The notes beneath the pieces were generated by a model that was given only the letters and a program-made list of their open reading frames with translations, did no database searches and had not been told where the DNA came from. From assembly GCF_002999335.1 (NCBI RefSeq), contig NW_020312048.1, positions 124,001-188,000 on the forward strand: a stretch of 64,000 nt of DNA, read 5' to 3'. The DNA comes from Cyclospora cayetanensis (lineage: Eukaryota; Apicomplexa; Conoidasida; Eucoccidiorida; Eimeriidae). A program made the translations under genes and the position numbers. This document shows, in pieces, positions 1-12,150 of this stretch (its first letter is position 1; the number at the start of each line of letters is the position of its first letter).

Positions 1-28
1 CCAACGGTAATTGAACGCGCTTGCAACG

Positions 29-2519
29 TTAGTCCAACACAGTCGCCAGTTGCTGCAGACGCTTCACCACAGCCCACGCGGGAGCACCCCTAAAGAGAAG
101 AGGCGAGTCAATGCGTCCATAGCCTGCAGCAACACCTCCCTCCTGCGCTGTGGCAGCCTTTGTCCTCAGCAGCGTCCCGCAGCACACGTTCAGATTGCTG
201 CAACTGCTGCTGCCCTGCTGTTGCTGCTGCTGAGTGCAATGGTGTTGGTGCTGCTGACCACAGAAGAGGAATGCACTAAAGACGCCAAGCTCCCCAACGG
301 ACGCCACAAGGGAGCATTCCACGGGAGGGAGGGCCCCTTTCTCCAGGGTCTCTGCAGCTGCATGCGATCGAGTCAGCAATGAAGGAAGGACAGGTGGAAG
401 CATGCGCCGCACCAGGACACACGAGCCGAGTCTGTCTGCGTCTGTTTTCGCATCAAGGTGTTGCTGCAACATGCGCTGCAGCTGCTGCCCGTATATGTTG
501 TTGCCGCCACCCTCCCGTTGCGGCTTCAGCAGGTACAGTAAAGGATTTGCAACGGCGTCTTCGAGCATCGCTACAGTCGAAGCCTCCAGAGCTGTTATTG
601 CCGAATGCGTTGGTGTTGCTGCACACGGCGCATCTGCAGGGTCCACATGCGGCTGCAACACGGCCTGCAAAGCAGCCCTCGCTGCAGCGTCCGGTAAGAA
701 ACGCTCAAGGACGTCTTCGGTTGGAGCTGCATCTGACCCTTGCAAAGGGTGCTGGTGCCGCTGCTTGAGCTGCGCAGACACCCGCGTGTCTGGACTGAAT
801 AACTGCTGCACTTTCTTGGTACCAGCGAGCTGCGCAGGCACGGAAGGCACTTTGACGGCGTCCGACAGCTCCAAGATCTCCCGCAACAGCCAAATGCCCT
901 CGTGGCAGAAGTGCGCCGGGTCATAAAGAGATCGCAACAGCACAAGAGACACTTCGCAGACACCGCAGAGGCATTCCACACCAGAGGCCTGCTGCTGCTG
1001 GACTGGCGGCTCCTGGATGACACCGCCAGAGCAGCAGCAGCAGGTGTGGCAGCGCATGCACGCTTGACAGGGGGAGCCAGTCACGCGCAGCAATAGCCGG
1101 CCTGCTCGCGAGGGCCTCGGCAGTTGAGATACTCCTGTTGTTGCGATCCCATCGGCATGCAGCAGCACCAGCTGCTTCTGCTGCCACAAGTCATAGAGCT
1201 GCTGGGGAGATACGCGAAGCAACTGCGCACCGCTCGCTGTCTCAATAGCCTCCTGCAACATCAGCTGATCATACACGTTCAACTCCCCCTCCAAAGACAC
1301 CATTAGCATCACCACAGGGAACTGCTGCAACTGCAACTGCTGCTGAAACTGCAACTGCTGGTTATGCTTCTGACGCTGGACATACGCAGAATGTGCGGCA
1401 GAAACAGCTCTGGCCATGTCTCTTACGGGGTTATTCTCGGGGCACACGACGGAGTCTGAAGGGGCCCCCTCCAAGAGCCTCGTATCGGGCAAGAGGCCAC
1501 GAGTCACCTCCGTCGAGGCAGCCAGCTGCCGCACGAGATGCGCGTGCAGCTGAGAAATTCGCTTGCCTAAGCCTGCGAAAGAGACCGCAATGGTGTTTAC
1601 CTCCACGAGCCTCAGCGGCCATCCTTCAACGTCTTTTGAGGCTCTTGCGTCCTCCTCCTCCTCCGGGAAGTCTCCCTCAGACGTGTCTAGCATGTAGTCT
1701 GCCCTCAAAAGGTGCAGTCGAATATCCTGATCTATGCGCCGCGGAGGTACGCTGCCGCAGCCATCTCCCATATACACCCGCTGCATAATGCCCAAGAGAG
1801 AGGAGAGGAAGCTGTCGCATGCGGCAGCACGCTGCAGGTGCTGCTGCAGCCATAGTGGGTCCTTGGTAATGTTGTCTATCAACACGTTGAAGTGGACACC
1901 CACAGACACCGCCTGAAGCAGCAGAAAGCGTTCCAGCAGTGTCTCAGAGTACAGGACGGTGCGTCAGCAAGCAAAAACACTTACGGCCCTTTACACGTAC
2001 GCATAGCACCCCTGCAAGTAGCATTAAATATATATATACAGATATATACTGGGAGAGAGAGGGAGGGAGGGAGAAAAAGAAAAAGATCCAGGGATGGGAG
2101 GCACCTACATTCCATACCTGTGCATAGCGACTATACGGAAAGGGGGAAGGAAGAACGCAAAAAGGAGCCAACTGGAGCTTTAGAGGCTCTGCGCTGCATA
2201 GTTGCTGCTGCTTTTGCTGCTGCAGTTGGTGCTGCTGTTGCTGGTCCATTAGCACGCCATGGCTTGAGCACCAGCGCACCGCCTGGTGTAACAGCAGCGA
2301 TATGGACTGCTTAGACACCACGAGCCGGTGCAAATCGGGAAAGGGGTGTTGCCGCGGCTGCAATTGCAGCGGGATGACGCACTCATTGCTCTTGGATTCT
2401 GGTGCAACTGCCGCATTAGGCTGCGTCGCTTCATGAAGGTGCCTGGCCGCAGTGTATAGACGGAGCAGCGCACCGAGGAGCTGCTCGTCTCCTCCAAGGC
2501 CCTCGATGCGCTCTTGCAT
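29..2519 (-). CDS. GSS: glutathione synthetase, eukaryotic type
   Basis: Ligates glycine to gamma-glutamylcysteine using ATP, the last step of glutathione synthesis, in the cytosol. Model: exon 1 2519-2118 and exon 2 1942-29, joined in phase 0 (donor CAG|GTATGG, acceptor ctctgag|ACA), giving 771 residues against about 470 in animal enzymes. Family motifs seen in order: FNVLID at about 152, RADYM at about 214, the ENTI(A)SF-type block EVNTIAVSFAGL at about 248, AQLAGTKKVQQ, the glycine-rich ATP-grasp loop KPQREGGGNN at about 607, SVGELGVFSAF, and the C-terminal LLRTKA and EGGVAAG at about 735. The extra length is poly-Gln/Ala insertions and a cysteine-rich insert between the central strands. 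The start is the first ATG of exon 1; exon 1 carries the N-terminal helix and the LAPFCVLPSPFP block that match animal N-termini. The stop lies within the window, so the gene is complete. Identification is firm; the precise intron acceptor is inferred. Confidence 0.9.
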
Positions 2520-3275
2520 AGGCCTTGTTGTTGAGTCTCAAGGCGGGTGCCTTCGCTTCCGCGACAGCAAAAGCAGCCTGAAATCGGCAGACTAACAAAG
2601 GCTTCAGTTATGCGATAAGACCTGGGGGGGGTCTCATGTGCAGACACAAGTCGGTATATACATATGTATTGGTACCAGAACAAGGAGGCTGCGCCGTCCT
2701 CGTGCCGCTAGAAGTTTTGCTGGCCTGAGTGTAGTAGTAGTAGCGGCAGCGATAACACCGGCCGCAACGAATACAAGTCTAAAATTGAGAAAAAACAAGG
2801 CTGAACTTGGGAAGCCCGAGGTTTATCGAGGGAACGTGCAGCAACAAGGCGGTGAGCAGCAGTTGCCGAAAGTGCTGCCGCAAAGGCTGCTCCATGCGCT
2901 CTCTGGCTGCTGCTGCATGCGTCTCGGAGGAGGCCAGCATTTGCAGCACTGCCTCACTAATCCGCCCTTGCTTTAGCACATTTAGCTGGCTTTTGTACTT
3001 CCTGTCAGCTATTCCTGCGGGAGCTCTACAGTCTGCTGCTGCAGCAGCAGCAGACACTGCAGCGGCGGTCCAGTGCAGTGCAGTGGGCGCTCAGTGGCGT
3101 TGCAGCCAGCGCTGCCTCCCCTGTAGCGTTTTCTTCGGCAGAAGTCGAATCTTAAGGAGCTTACAGGGGACTTCCAGGCTCTTGAGAAGCAGCAGCAGCA
3201 GCAGCATGGAACAGGAGGCCCTGCAGCAGCAGCAGCATGCAGATGCCTTAGCTCCCACACCTTCTGCTGCTGCAA
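2520..3275. promoter_or_regulatory. divergent intergenic region with an orphan minus-strand frame
   Basis: This 0.75-kb gap separates the glutathione synthetase gene (minus) from the RING1-like gene (plus) and must hold both promoters. A minus-strand frame, open from about 3090 down to its stop at 2779, reads as a plausible helical protein end (contains KQGRISEAVLQML and LPKFSLVFSQF) but has no ATG and no clear upstream exon. It could be the last exon of a small unseen gene or chance. No core promoter motif was recognised. Confidence 0.35.
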
Positions 3276-6200
3276 ATGGCAGCAACCCAAGGGCCTCAGG
3301 GGCTCCAAGGGCCCCCAGGCCCTCAGCAAGGGCCCCCAGGGTCTCTGGGGCCCCCAGGGTCTCAGCAAGGGCCCCACCAAGGGCCCCCAGGGCCTCAGGG
3401 GCCCCAGGGGCCCCAAGGGTCTCAGGGTGCGCCAACTGCGTTCTCTGCGGCAGCGACTATGGCAGAGAACGCAGCAACGCCCATGCCTCCCGCTGGCAGC
3501 GTGCAAGCCGCAGCCTCTGCGCTACCATCCGTTGATTCTGCAACTGTTGCTGCTGCACGCGGTCAGCAATGCATGCAGCTGCTGCAGTCTCAGCTCAGCA
3601 GACGGGCGTTGCAGCTCATCCAAAACAGCGGCAGCAGGGGGAATGCTGTCACCGCTGGTGCTGCGGGCCTGTTGGTGCAGCAGCAGCAGCTGCAGCAGCA
3701 GCAGCAACCCCAGCAACAACAGCTTGCACCTCTTCAGCAGCGTGCTGCAGTTTTGCAGGCGGGAGAGTTCTCCTCTTCTCTTCACCTGCCAGTGTTGACT
3801 GCAGCAACGGGGCCGCTCTACTCGGCGCTCAAGCAACCTTTGCAGCAGCCGTTTCTTATGGGAGCGACCGCTGCAGCAGGTGCTCGGAAGGCATCTGAAG
3901 TTGGTCCTCTTCTTCCTTCTCCTTCTCCTCACCAATCCAAGGCCGTACAGCAGAACGCAAAGCATCCGTCGCCCTTTATGCGAATCACAGGTCTAGCCAA
4001 GCCTCACGATCAGGCAGCTGCAGCAGCGCACCATCCATCAGCTCCCGCCGGCAGGGGTATCCTGTCCCCTGGTGCTGCTGGTGCCGCCACTGCAGATGCT
4101 TCGCCATCGATTCAGAGCCAAGAGGGCATCAGTGGCGTGAGAGAGAGCGCGAGCAGCAGCAGCCGCAACAGCAGCAGCAGCTGCAACAGCACGAGCAGCA
4201 GAGGCTTGTCACACCCCGCCATGCTGCGAGTAGCATCTCCTACCGCAGTCGACGCCAGTGCAGCTACTAGCCTCCCTGTCGTCAACTCGGGCAGTTCAGA
4301 TATTTATGACGATCCTGGAACCAGCCAACCCATGAGTGAGCGATCCAAGCAATGGCTTGCGTACGACAAGGAACACGGAACGTTGTGGGGTCGCGATTGG
4401 CTGTATTACCGCCTTTTGCAGCAGCGCTTGCCACCGTCGATCTCCCTGCTGCAAGCGGCAGCAGGAGTGCGTCGAGTGTCGAGAGAGATGCTGCAGCAGC
4501 GCAAGACGCTCAACAGCATTCGGCTGAGGGAGGACCTCTCCTGTCCAATCTGCATGAGCATCTTGGATCAAACCGTTGTCGTCAAGAGCTGCCTCCATCG
4601 CTTTTGCGCAGAATGCATCGAGAAGTGCGTTCGCATCGGCATCCGCGAGTGCCCTCAGGTCAGGCCCTAAAAGATTCAAGTGTAGAGCATGCGGGAACGG
4701 GGAAGGGGGGGAGGCGGAGGAGGGAGAAATAGAACATAAAAAGGCAACAGACGGCGATTCTGCAGCTGTCTTTTGCGAGATAGCAGGCGGCTGCCTGGCC
4801 GCTTTTTATCGCAGGTCTTGCTGCTTACAAACACACACAAATACACACAAGCACATACACACATACAAGCACACACAAACACGCATATACACACGCATAT
4901 ACATACACGTACACATACGCACAAACACACATATGCACTCATACACACATATGCACTCATACACACATATGCACTCATACACACATATGCACTCATACAC
5001 ACATATGCACTCATACACACATATACACTCATACACACATATACACTCATACTCACACAAACACACATGTATCTGTAGATGTGCCTCTCCCTGAAGGCCT
5101 CGTGTGCGTCTAGGTGATTGGCTCTTGCAGCCACCAGTGTAGCAGCGGCTTTCCTTCGAGTTTTGCAAGCCTATCGACAGCTATGGGTGTGCGTCTGCGG
5201 TGCACTGTGGTTTGCAGTGCCGTTCCCACGTTGCCTCCCGTCGAAGTTTGCGTCCTGACGGGGACCTCGACAGAATTGTCAGGCGGCTGTTTCCTTCCCT
5301 GCGAGCCTTCGAGGAGAAGCACCATGTCCTCCTGTCAAGAGCCAATCAGCGGCTTCACTCGAACCAAGGAGCTGCTGCCGAGCATGCAGCCGCCGCTGCT
5401 GCTTGTGCTGCTGCCGCTGCTACCTGCACGACCACTCCGGCAGCAGGAGCCCCCGAGACAGCGTCTGCAGCGTGTGGACTCCCGCCACACAAGCGGCAGC
5501 TGCCGCAGGGAGCGCTGGTGTCGCCGCTGCAGCTGCAGCAGCACCCCAAGAAACACGGAAGCATTCTCAACACGAGCAGCAGCAGCAAGGCGTATGCCTT
5601 GCTGCTGCTGCGCCCCCCCACTCCCCCGCCTTTTGTCGATGCTTCGGGGCAGCTGGTCCCCCGTCAGCAGCAGCAGCAGTCGCATGGGAGGCCGCCTTCT
5701 CTTTGCGCTGCGGATGCAGCTGGATTCGCAGTCGCAGGCAGCACGCACTCCCGATACCTCACTATGGCCATGCAAGCTGCCCTCCCTCCTCCAGAGAGGA
5801 AGCGGCTCCGCCGTGAACTGTCTTTGCTGCTGCGGCGGCATCAGGCTTCGACGGCAGCAGCAGCAGAGGGAGGGGACAGTGCTGCAGCAGTCCGTCTGCA
5901 CTTCGAGCTCCTTCCGGATTTGCTGATGCCTCATCTGCCCTTGCTGGAGCAGAACAGGCTGTCCACCGACGGCAGCTGCACTGTGCTGCAGCTCTCCCGC
6001 TTCGTCGCCGCACGCCTTAACCAGCAACAGCAGCAGAAGCAGCTGCTGCAGAAACAGCAGCTGCAGAAACAGCTGCAACCCATTGCAGATCTGAGACTCT
6101 ACACCAAAGAGCACCGAGCCCCCTTCGGACCCAATTTGACGTTGGCTGCGCTGCATCAGCTGTCCCTCGCCTACCCAACGGAATCGCTGGTTGTTTATTA

Positions 6201-7553
6201 TACAACAAGAAGCTACAATGACGAAGGTGCGCCATGTTGCTGTTTTGCTGCTGTTTTTTAGTGTTGCTGTTGTTGTTACTTCTGTTAGTGTTGCTGTTGT
6301 TGTTACTTCTGTTAGTGTTCTTGTTGTCACTAGTGTTAGTGTTCTTGTTGTTACTACTCCTGGTATTCTTGTTGTTACTACTCCTGGTATTGTTGTTGTT
6401 ACTACTCCTGGTATTGTTGTTGTTACTACTACTGGTATCGTTGTTCTTGTTACTACTACTGGAAGTGTTGTTGTTACTACTGCAATTGTTGTTACTACTG
6501 CTGGTATTGTTCTTGTTGCTACTACTGTTATTGTTCTTGTTGCTACTACTGGTATTGCACTTGTTACTACTACTGGTAGTGTTGTTGTTACTACTGCAAT
6601 TGTTGTTACTACTACTGTTATTGTTCTTGTTGCTGCTACTGTTATTGTTGTTTCCTCACTACTGGAATTGATGTTTCCATTTTTGATGTCATCTTTTTTA
6701 TTCGTTTATCGGCGATAAGGGAGTGAGCTGTGGCTTATGCGCCTTGGGGGCAGGCGGGGGTGTCTTGAGCGGGTTGCGCGGTCATCTGACGGAGGTGTCT
6801 TTGCTTGTACCTGCCGAGAGTGCTGCTGCGAGTCGCTACTTGACACAGCAGCAGCAGCAGCTGCAAAGTCTCTCTGGAGGCACTCCAACGGATCGACATT
6901 CAAGCCCGTCCCCCAGTGTGTCTGGGGGTGGCGGTTCCCGGGGTTCTGCTATGACACATGCAGCACTTTCTTCTCTTGGGGGGAACGCGAGTAGCAGGAG
7001 CGGCTCAAGCCAAGCGAAGGCCGCTGCATCATTACCAGCAGAAAATCTGGCAGCAACAGCAACAACGGCGGCTACACGAGCTGCAGCTGCCTCGCCGAGG
7101 CCTCTTTCCACGATTTCCTTGCTGCCAGTGGGAACCCCTGATGGGTTGTTGGCGGGGGCTCTCGGTGCACGTTGCGCATTGCCCCCTGAAAGCGGCCCAA
7201 CTCCTGAAAGACAGAGGGAACATGCAGCAAACGCTTCTTCAACTCGTGCAAGTACAGCCATGCAGCAGCACCTTCCTGCAGCAGTGCTAGGAGCAGCGCG
7301 AACGCCGCAGGGCTCTGCTGTCGCCGTTCCACACCCAGCGGCAGCAGCTAGCGCAGGACGCTTTGGCTCTGGAGCTGCCTTCAAGCCTCTAGATGCCTCT
7401 CTGCCCGTGGCAGCAGCCGATCAGGTGCCTCGCCGCAGTGCGGCGGTAGGAATGCCTTATCGGCCAAGCGGCGTGGGGGCCCCTGGGACGGCGGCCTCGA
7501 GCTTCGCAGGTAATCCGCAGCATCCCAGAGGGCCCCTCGCGGATCATCGCTAA
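3276..7553 (+). CDS. RING1-like E3 ubiquitin ligase (RING plus RAWUL), PRC1 type
   Basis: Probable chromatin E3 ligase of the RING1/RING2 class, the catalytic subunit that monoubiquitylates histone H2A in Polycomb repressive complex 1. Exons 3276-4658, 5218-6226 and, less surely, 6724-7553 agree in phase and give 1073 residues. Residues 1-50 are collagen-like GPQG/GPPG repeats, then poly-Gln and Ser-rich spacer. The C3HC4 RING uses C423, C426, C439, H441, C444, C447, C459 and C462; the last zinc ligand lies just across the first intron. It is followed at once by SKRSLRPD-like VASRRSLRPDGDLD and a coiled arm, as in RING1. Near 686-792 is a RAWUL-type ubiquitin fold (VRLHFELLPD, then LRLYTKEHRAPFGPNLTL and LVVYYTTR). 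Exon 3 would add a Ser/Ala-rich tail. ATG 3276 is the first in frame. The RING and RAWUL calls are strong; histone as substrate is inference. Confidence 0.82.
4830..5060 (+). repeat. CA-rich stretch and 18-bp minisatellite in an intron
   Basis: Lies in the first intron of the RING1-like gene. A CA/TACA-rich lead (about 4830-4922) passes into about seven head-to-tail copies of an 18-bp unit, acacacatatgcactcat, from about 4923 to 5056, the last copies carrying a g-to-a change. It yields long open frames in several registers (His/Thr/Tyr repeats) that are artefacts of the period being a multiple of three. Confidence 0.9.
6243..6660 (+). repeat. degenerate GTT/ACT-rich tandem repeat
   Basis: Imperfect repeats built on gttgttactact with inserted cctggtatt, period near 24 bp with 12- and 15-bp variants. 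It sits in the proposed second intron of the RING1-like gene. All three forward registers stay open (poly-Leu, poly-Val/Thr), as expected from triplet structure, and none looks like a protein domain. Confidence 0.85.
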
Positions 7554-9622
7554 GAACCCTTGGGGGCATAGGAGGTGCGCAGCCAGCTGCTGCACAGGCG
7601 ACAGCCGCCGCTACAGCACCTCTGCCTGATGAAGGCAGCACGTTGCACCGGGACGGATGGAGTTGAGCGGCCTCCCGCCTCCCATCATGGCCTTTTTGCA
7701 CCAATGCTTGCATACGGTAACAGAGAAACACGCATGTGCATCTGGAGATGCATGAGCGCATGCATGGATATTCGTGTCGCCTAGATGCTGGTGGAGTTTG
7801 GCAAGCGCCTCTGCTTTCTGTAGTTATGTAGGCGGCTGCCTTGCTCGTCAGTTAGCCAAAAAATTAGATGTAGTCTGCTTGCATCGTAAGGCCACTGGAC
7901 ATGGTGCAAGCGTCACGTAAAAGGCAACCATGATTGCGGTTCTCTTTGGAAAAAGGGGGAAGAATACACGCTCGCTTCTCCTTTCCCCACGGGAGGCGTA
8001 AGGTGGGGTTAGTTCAATTTCAGCACTCGCGCCAGCCACAGTTTCTGAAGCCTTTGTGTCATGAAAGGGGCCTGCTGCAAACCTCTCCTTCGTTAGGGTC
8101 TTGCCTCTGTGCGTCTCCCTGGCTGTCTTGTTCTCTCTCACTCTACGTGCCTTTTATCAGCCTCTGCCCACGGCATTGCTGGCTCTGTCAGCTGACATCT
8201 CGTCTTTTTTGCTGTAATGCGCGCCCCCCGCAAGGTTCCATGGGGGAAATCAGAGGGGACAGGATGAGGCGCTGCAGGGGGGCTACATAGGGAAAGCGAA
8301 GTAACAACGGCAGCACAGCCCAGCAGACACTACTTCTAAGAAGAGGGCAACCGTCAGGTTGGGGCAGCAGGCATGCTGCCGGAAGCCCCGCCTCTCCTGG
8401 TGCATGTCCTCACATAGGCACATGCTTTATCCACGTTGCTTCTGGGCTGCCCTTTGCTACGGGCGCTTCTACATCGTCAAGAGGCATGTACTTGCGTATC
8501 AGTGAACGTAAGTAGGTCGGAAGCAGAGCCAGATTATAAGAGATCACACGGATGGCGATTCAGACACTATCAAGACACTGAAGTTAGCATTCAGGCCCCG
8601 CAGTATCACCATGAAGGATTACGAGGTCTCGACAGACGCAAAAGTGCATTTGGCATATCAAAGATATGCCAATTACATGGCTTAAACACCACCGCACCTA
8701 GTGAGCGGATGTTCGTGTTAACTGCTACACTGTACGAGCGAAGGGAGGCAATCACAAGAAGGAAAATACGCGTGTCCGTACTGCCTGCCTTTTCAGTAAC
8801 CCTGATCTAGGCACATCTGCAACTAAATACCCATATATAAGCTCACGCAAGTCGAGTTGTTTGCGTACTGCAGGGCCGGCTGCATCAGCAGGGTGTGGCG
8901 ACGCTGCAGTTGCAAATTCAACAGACCGTCAGATGAATGATGTGCCCGCATCAATGCTGGCTGGGACTGCCTGCAAAGATATCGAAATTCCTTGATTAAA
9001 ATACACGCGTATCCGTTCTTATCAGTAAGCAGATGTGTGTGCTTTTGAACATGGTAGGTAGATTTCTGCACTGGCTGTGCCTATGAGGTGTGGTGAGGAC
9101 ACAAGGACACAGAGAACACCATTGCGGGCTCTGCACTATGTTGCGCCAGGCTAGCCACCCCACTTAGGGGCGTCTATGGGGATTCCTAGCTTACGGAGCA
9201 GTACTGGAGTAGGGGGCTTCACCACGCTTTCACAATGTACCACACCAGTTGTATTAACTACAAACTAATAAGGGATTCACTCTATTTGATTCGGCTGTCC
9301 ACATATCGTTAGTGAAACACATTGAATTAGATAATTATTATAAGAAATAAATATTTTGAACTTGTGCTCTGGATGCTCTCTGCAACTAACTGCCTGGATG
9401 CAACAGCGCCGACACGCCTTTGTTCTCTCTCCCTATTCCCTTAGGTCCGAATCATGAGTGGCGAGGGCAGAGGAAGCAAGAATAAGCCCTTTTGCTACTA
9501 CAGGGTTTCTACTACAATTGTTCTATTCATTAAAGAAGTAGTATGGAATAGAATAATTGGTGTGTCTGCGTATATTTCTGCTTGTTGCAGAGTATTATGA
9601 GATCGATACAAGAGCACGCTTT
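7554..9622. other. intergenic, no gene recognised
   Basis: Follows the stop of the RING1-like gene. Open frames here are short, without homopolymer runs, family motifs or supported splice pairs. Base composition shifts toward AT after about 8.5 kb, as in the other retroelement-bearing gaps. No RNA gene was recognised. Confidence 0.5.
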
Positions 9623-9680
9623 CTTGTGTGCATGTGCGCTACCTGCTCCGTGCAACTATCGGTGAATAATTGGAGTGCTT
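9623..9680 (-). repeat. LTR-family core, copy A
   Basis: Reverse complement contains aagcactccaa, then ttcaccgatagttgcacgg and gtagcgcacatgcacac, which aligns with the cores at 12.2, 39.1, 54.5 and 60.1 kb by the shared order AGCACTCCAA - TTCAC - TTGCA - TAGCGCACA-GCACA. Divergence is about a quarter to a third of positions by eye. Confidence 0.5.
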
Positions 9681-12150
9681 AGAGGGGGCAGCTACGCGCA
9701 CAATATCTGTCCCTTCTTCCTGTACTTTGAAAAATGAGACGCATGTATAGGGGAAGACGGGAGGTTTTTGAGGAACACTCAGAAGCATTCCATTGAGTTT
9801 GTATTGAGTGTGGAGCCAAGTGCCTTCCTGTCGAAAGTATAGATGTAGCCTAAGAGTTGCAGGACTGCATAGTTTAATGCTGCTCTTCTCCGCTCATCCA
9901 CTGGCTGTAGATGCAATAGGATATCAGGTTTCCCTTCAACATGTGCCAAAGTTTCTTCTCGTCATTTGGTAATTCAATAATCATATTTCCTTTGGTAGCA
10001 GTGCAACAAAAATCTCTGGCGATGAAAGTTGACGGTAGTACAATGGCTAACGGAATGGCAAAGGCCCCCAAGAAGCTTGTGCGAACGCGGTAGATTTACA
10101 GGTGCTAAAGAAACAAGGATTTTCAGCCGCCAACGTTTTAATAGATGTGCTGATGAACCTATGCCGACCAGAAAAGCAAAATGGCCGTTAGGATGAGCAA
10201 GTACTCAACGATTTCACCAGCCGTTTGAAGGTGTACCTTGCTTTGTAACCGTTCGAGGAAGAGAAGATAGTGCTAGTTGGGGTTAATTTGTGGAAGAAAA
10301 AGAGCACTTCAAAGGCGGCTGAATGTATGTAGAGGAAGTCGTCTGCCTGCAGAAAACACTACAACTAAAGCCTTCATGCAAATCTTGAATCACTGTTTTC
10401 TGCCAAGATAAACCCAACAAGCTTTGGGAGAAAAAAGAAATGTGAGTGACAGGAAGCTACCAATAACTTCATATCTGGAGGAACATGGAAATTCGGCTCA
10501 TAAGAAAGAACTGCGTAGAGGAACTTCCGATTTGTCAGTGACATTTTTGCGTCTACCCGAAGTGTACACACTACGACGCAGAGCATAGAACTACAGAAGA
10601 TGGAGCCGCAGTTCGGGACCCATCAGGGGTCAGTTCTTCGGTGATACGGGCTCACATAAAAGGCCGAAAATTGCTATCGCTACTTAAAAATGGATGCGAG
10701 GTTTATCTGCTATCCGAAGAGAGGGTGAGGAAAAATAGACTGCCTGCTCACTCGTCTGCACACTCTCAAAGACTCAGGCTTGCTGGCGGGCGGCAGAATG
10801 CAAGGATTGGCAGGGCTTCGGCAATCGAATGCTACTTCAAATCGTAATCTGGGTCTCTTGTCATGGTCCACCACTTTTATTTGAACCAGTGCGCCACGAT
10901 GTAATCGTAGGTATGCCATGGGTGACCAATAGTAAGGCACGCATGCGACCACACCTGCCTGCTGTGGAGGCCAGTGTGCCGAAAAGCACTGGGCCACGCA
11001 TCTCCTAGTCTCTATAAAGCCCTCAGCTCAGCTACGGTAAGCAGAACAGCGTCAATACATCATAAAGCTGAGGCCTAGTCTCCGTGTGGGTGGCTCAGCA
11101 ACGCAGAAAGGATTGGGGGTTTTGAGCATGCATCCTATCTTCGTGGCTTCATGACATTGCAACCCAATCTTTGTTAAAAGCTTCGAATAACTTTTAGCCA
11201 AGGAACAATAGGAACAGCAACAGTCAAGGCGGAGTTCGTTTGTGGGTTAAATAATGACGAGCTACCAGCAGGCTGGACATGCTGGTGCTTCAACGCACCC
11301 TGTTGAGCTGCTCCCCGGGTGGGGTGCAAGCTGTATTTCGTGAAATCAGAACCCCCCCAGAGCATGAAGACCAGGTTGCCTGAGTGGCAAGTAATTTTGA
11401 TAAATAGGCGAGGTACAGAAAATTGACAAGCCCTTTTGGGCAAAAGCCAATGTTGGTGTCAAAAAAAAGGTGGCAAATATGAGTTAATCTTATCGAACAA
11501 TGTATCGCTTCAAAGTTACCGGCTAATGCTGTTAAGGTGTGCTCTACACTCATTTTTATGCACAGGCTTTAGCAGGTATGTTACCCCAATATTCATTCTT
11601 GTGCCTCTCTTGGAGCTTGGCAATCGACCACGCAATATGCAGTAGCTGTACTCGCATGCCGAGACTGGCCTATAAGCCATGATAGTACAGCTGAGCTAGT
11701 GTGTACCTTAAATGCCTTCAGTCGTTTTACTTGTCTTGTGTTTTCTCGTATCAGGAGGCTCAAACATTTCAGTGTTCCGACTAGAGCGAGCTCACGCGCC
11801 GCCGCCGTGTTGGTTTGGCCACTCCTTCGTTGTTGGCTAGTTTGTCATTTTCTTCCGAACATTTTCACTTGGAACGATAAAACACAGTTTAGTCTTATTG
11901 ACTGCACTGCTCACGCGTCTCTGCCTGCCTGCGGAGTGACGACAGAGCGGTAACCCTTCCCCCGTCCTGCATGCATCTAGTCACATTGTACAGGTAGGAA
12001 ACAAGCGAATGTGTGTTCTGAAACGGGGGCAAAGCTACATCGGACCCAGCTCCACTTGAAAACTTCCCACTACACCAGGTAGTAAGTAAAGTTTCAGAAA
12101 AAACTGAGTGATTCGCGTGTCGTCGCGAAAATCTTTTTTAGACTAGTGCT

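Noticed and set aside
3091..3506. Minus-strand Gly/Ala/Pro/Leu repeat frames opposite the RING1-like N-terminus
   Set aside because: They mirror the collagen-like repeat of the plus-strand gene, which is fixed by the RING downstream.
4676..5168. Long Tyr/Val/Cys and His/Thr frames on both strands
   Set aside because: Produced by the CA-rich and 18-bp repeats in an intron; the flanking RING halves join perfectly when this is removed.
6234..6671. Plus-strand frame that is almost pure leucine (145 codons) and its Val/Thr-rich neighbour
   Set aside because: Both are register readings of the GTT/ACT repeat within an intron; composition has no protein-like variety.
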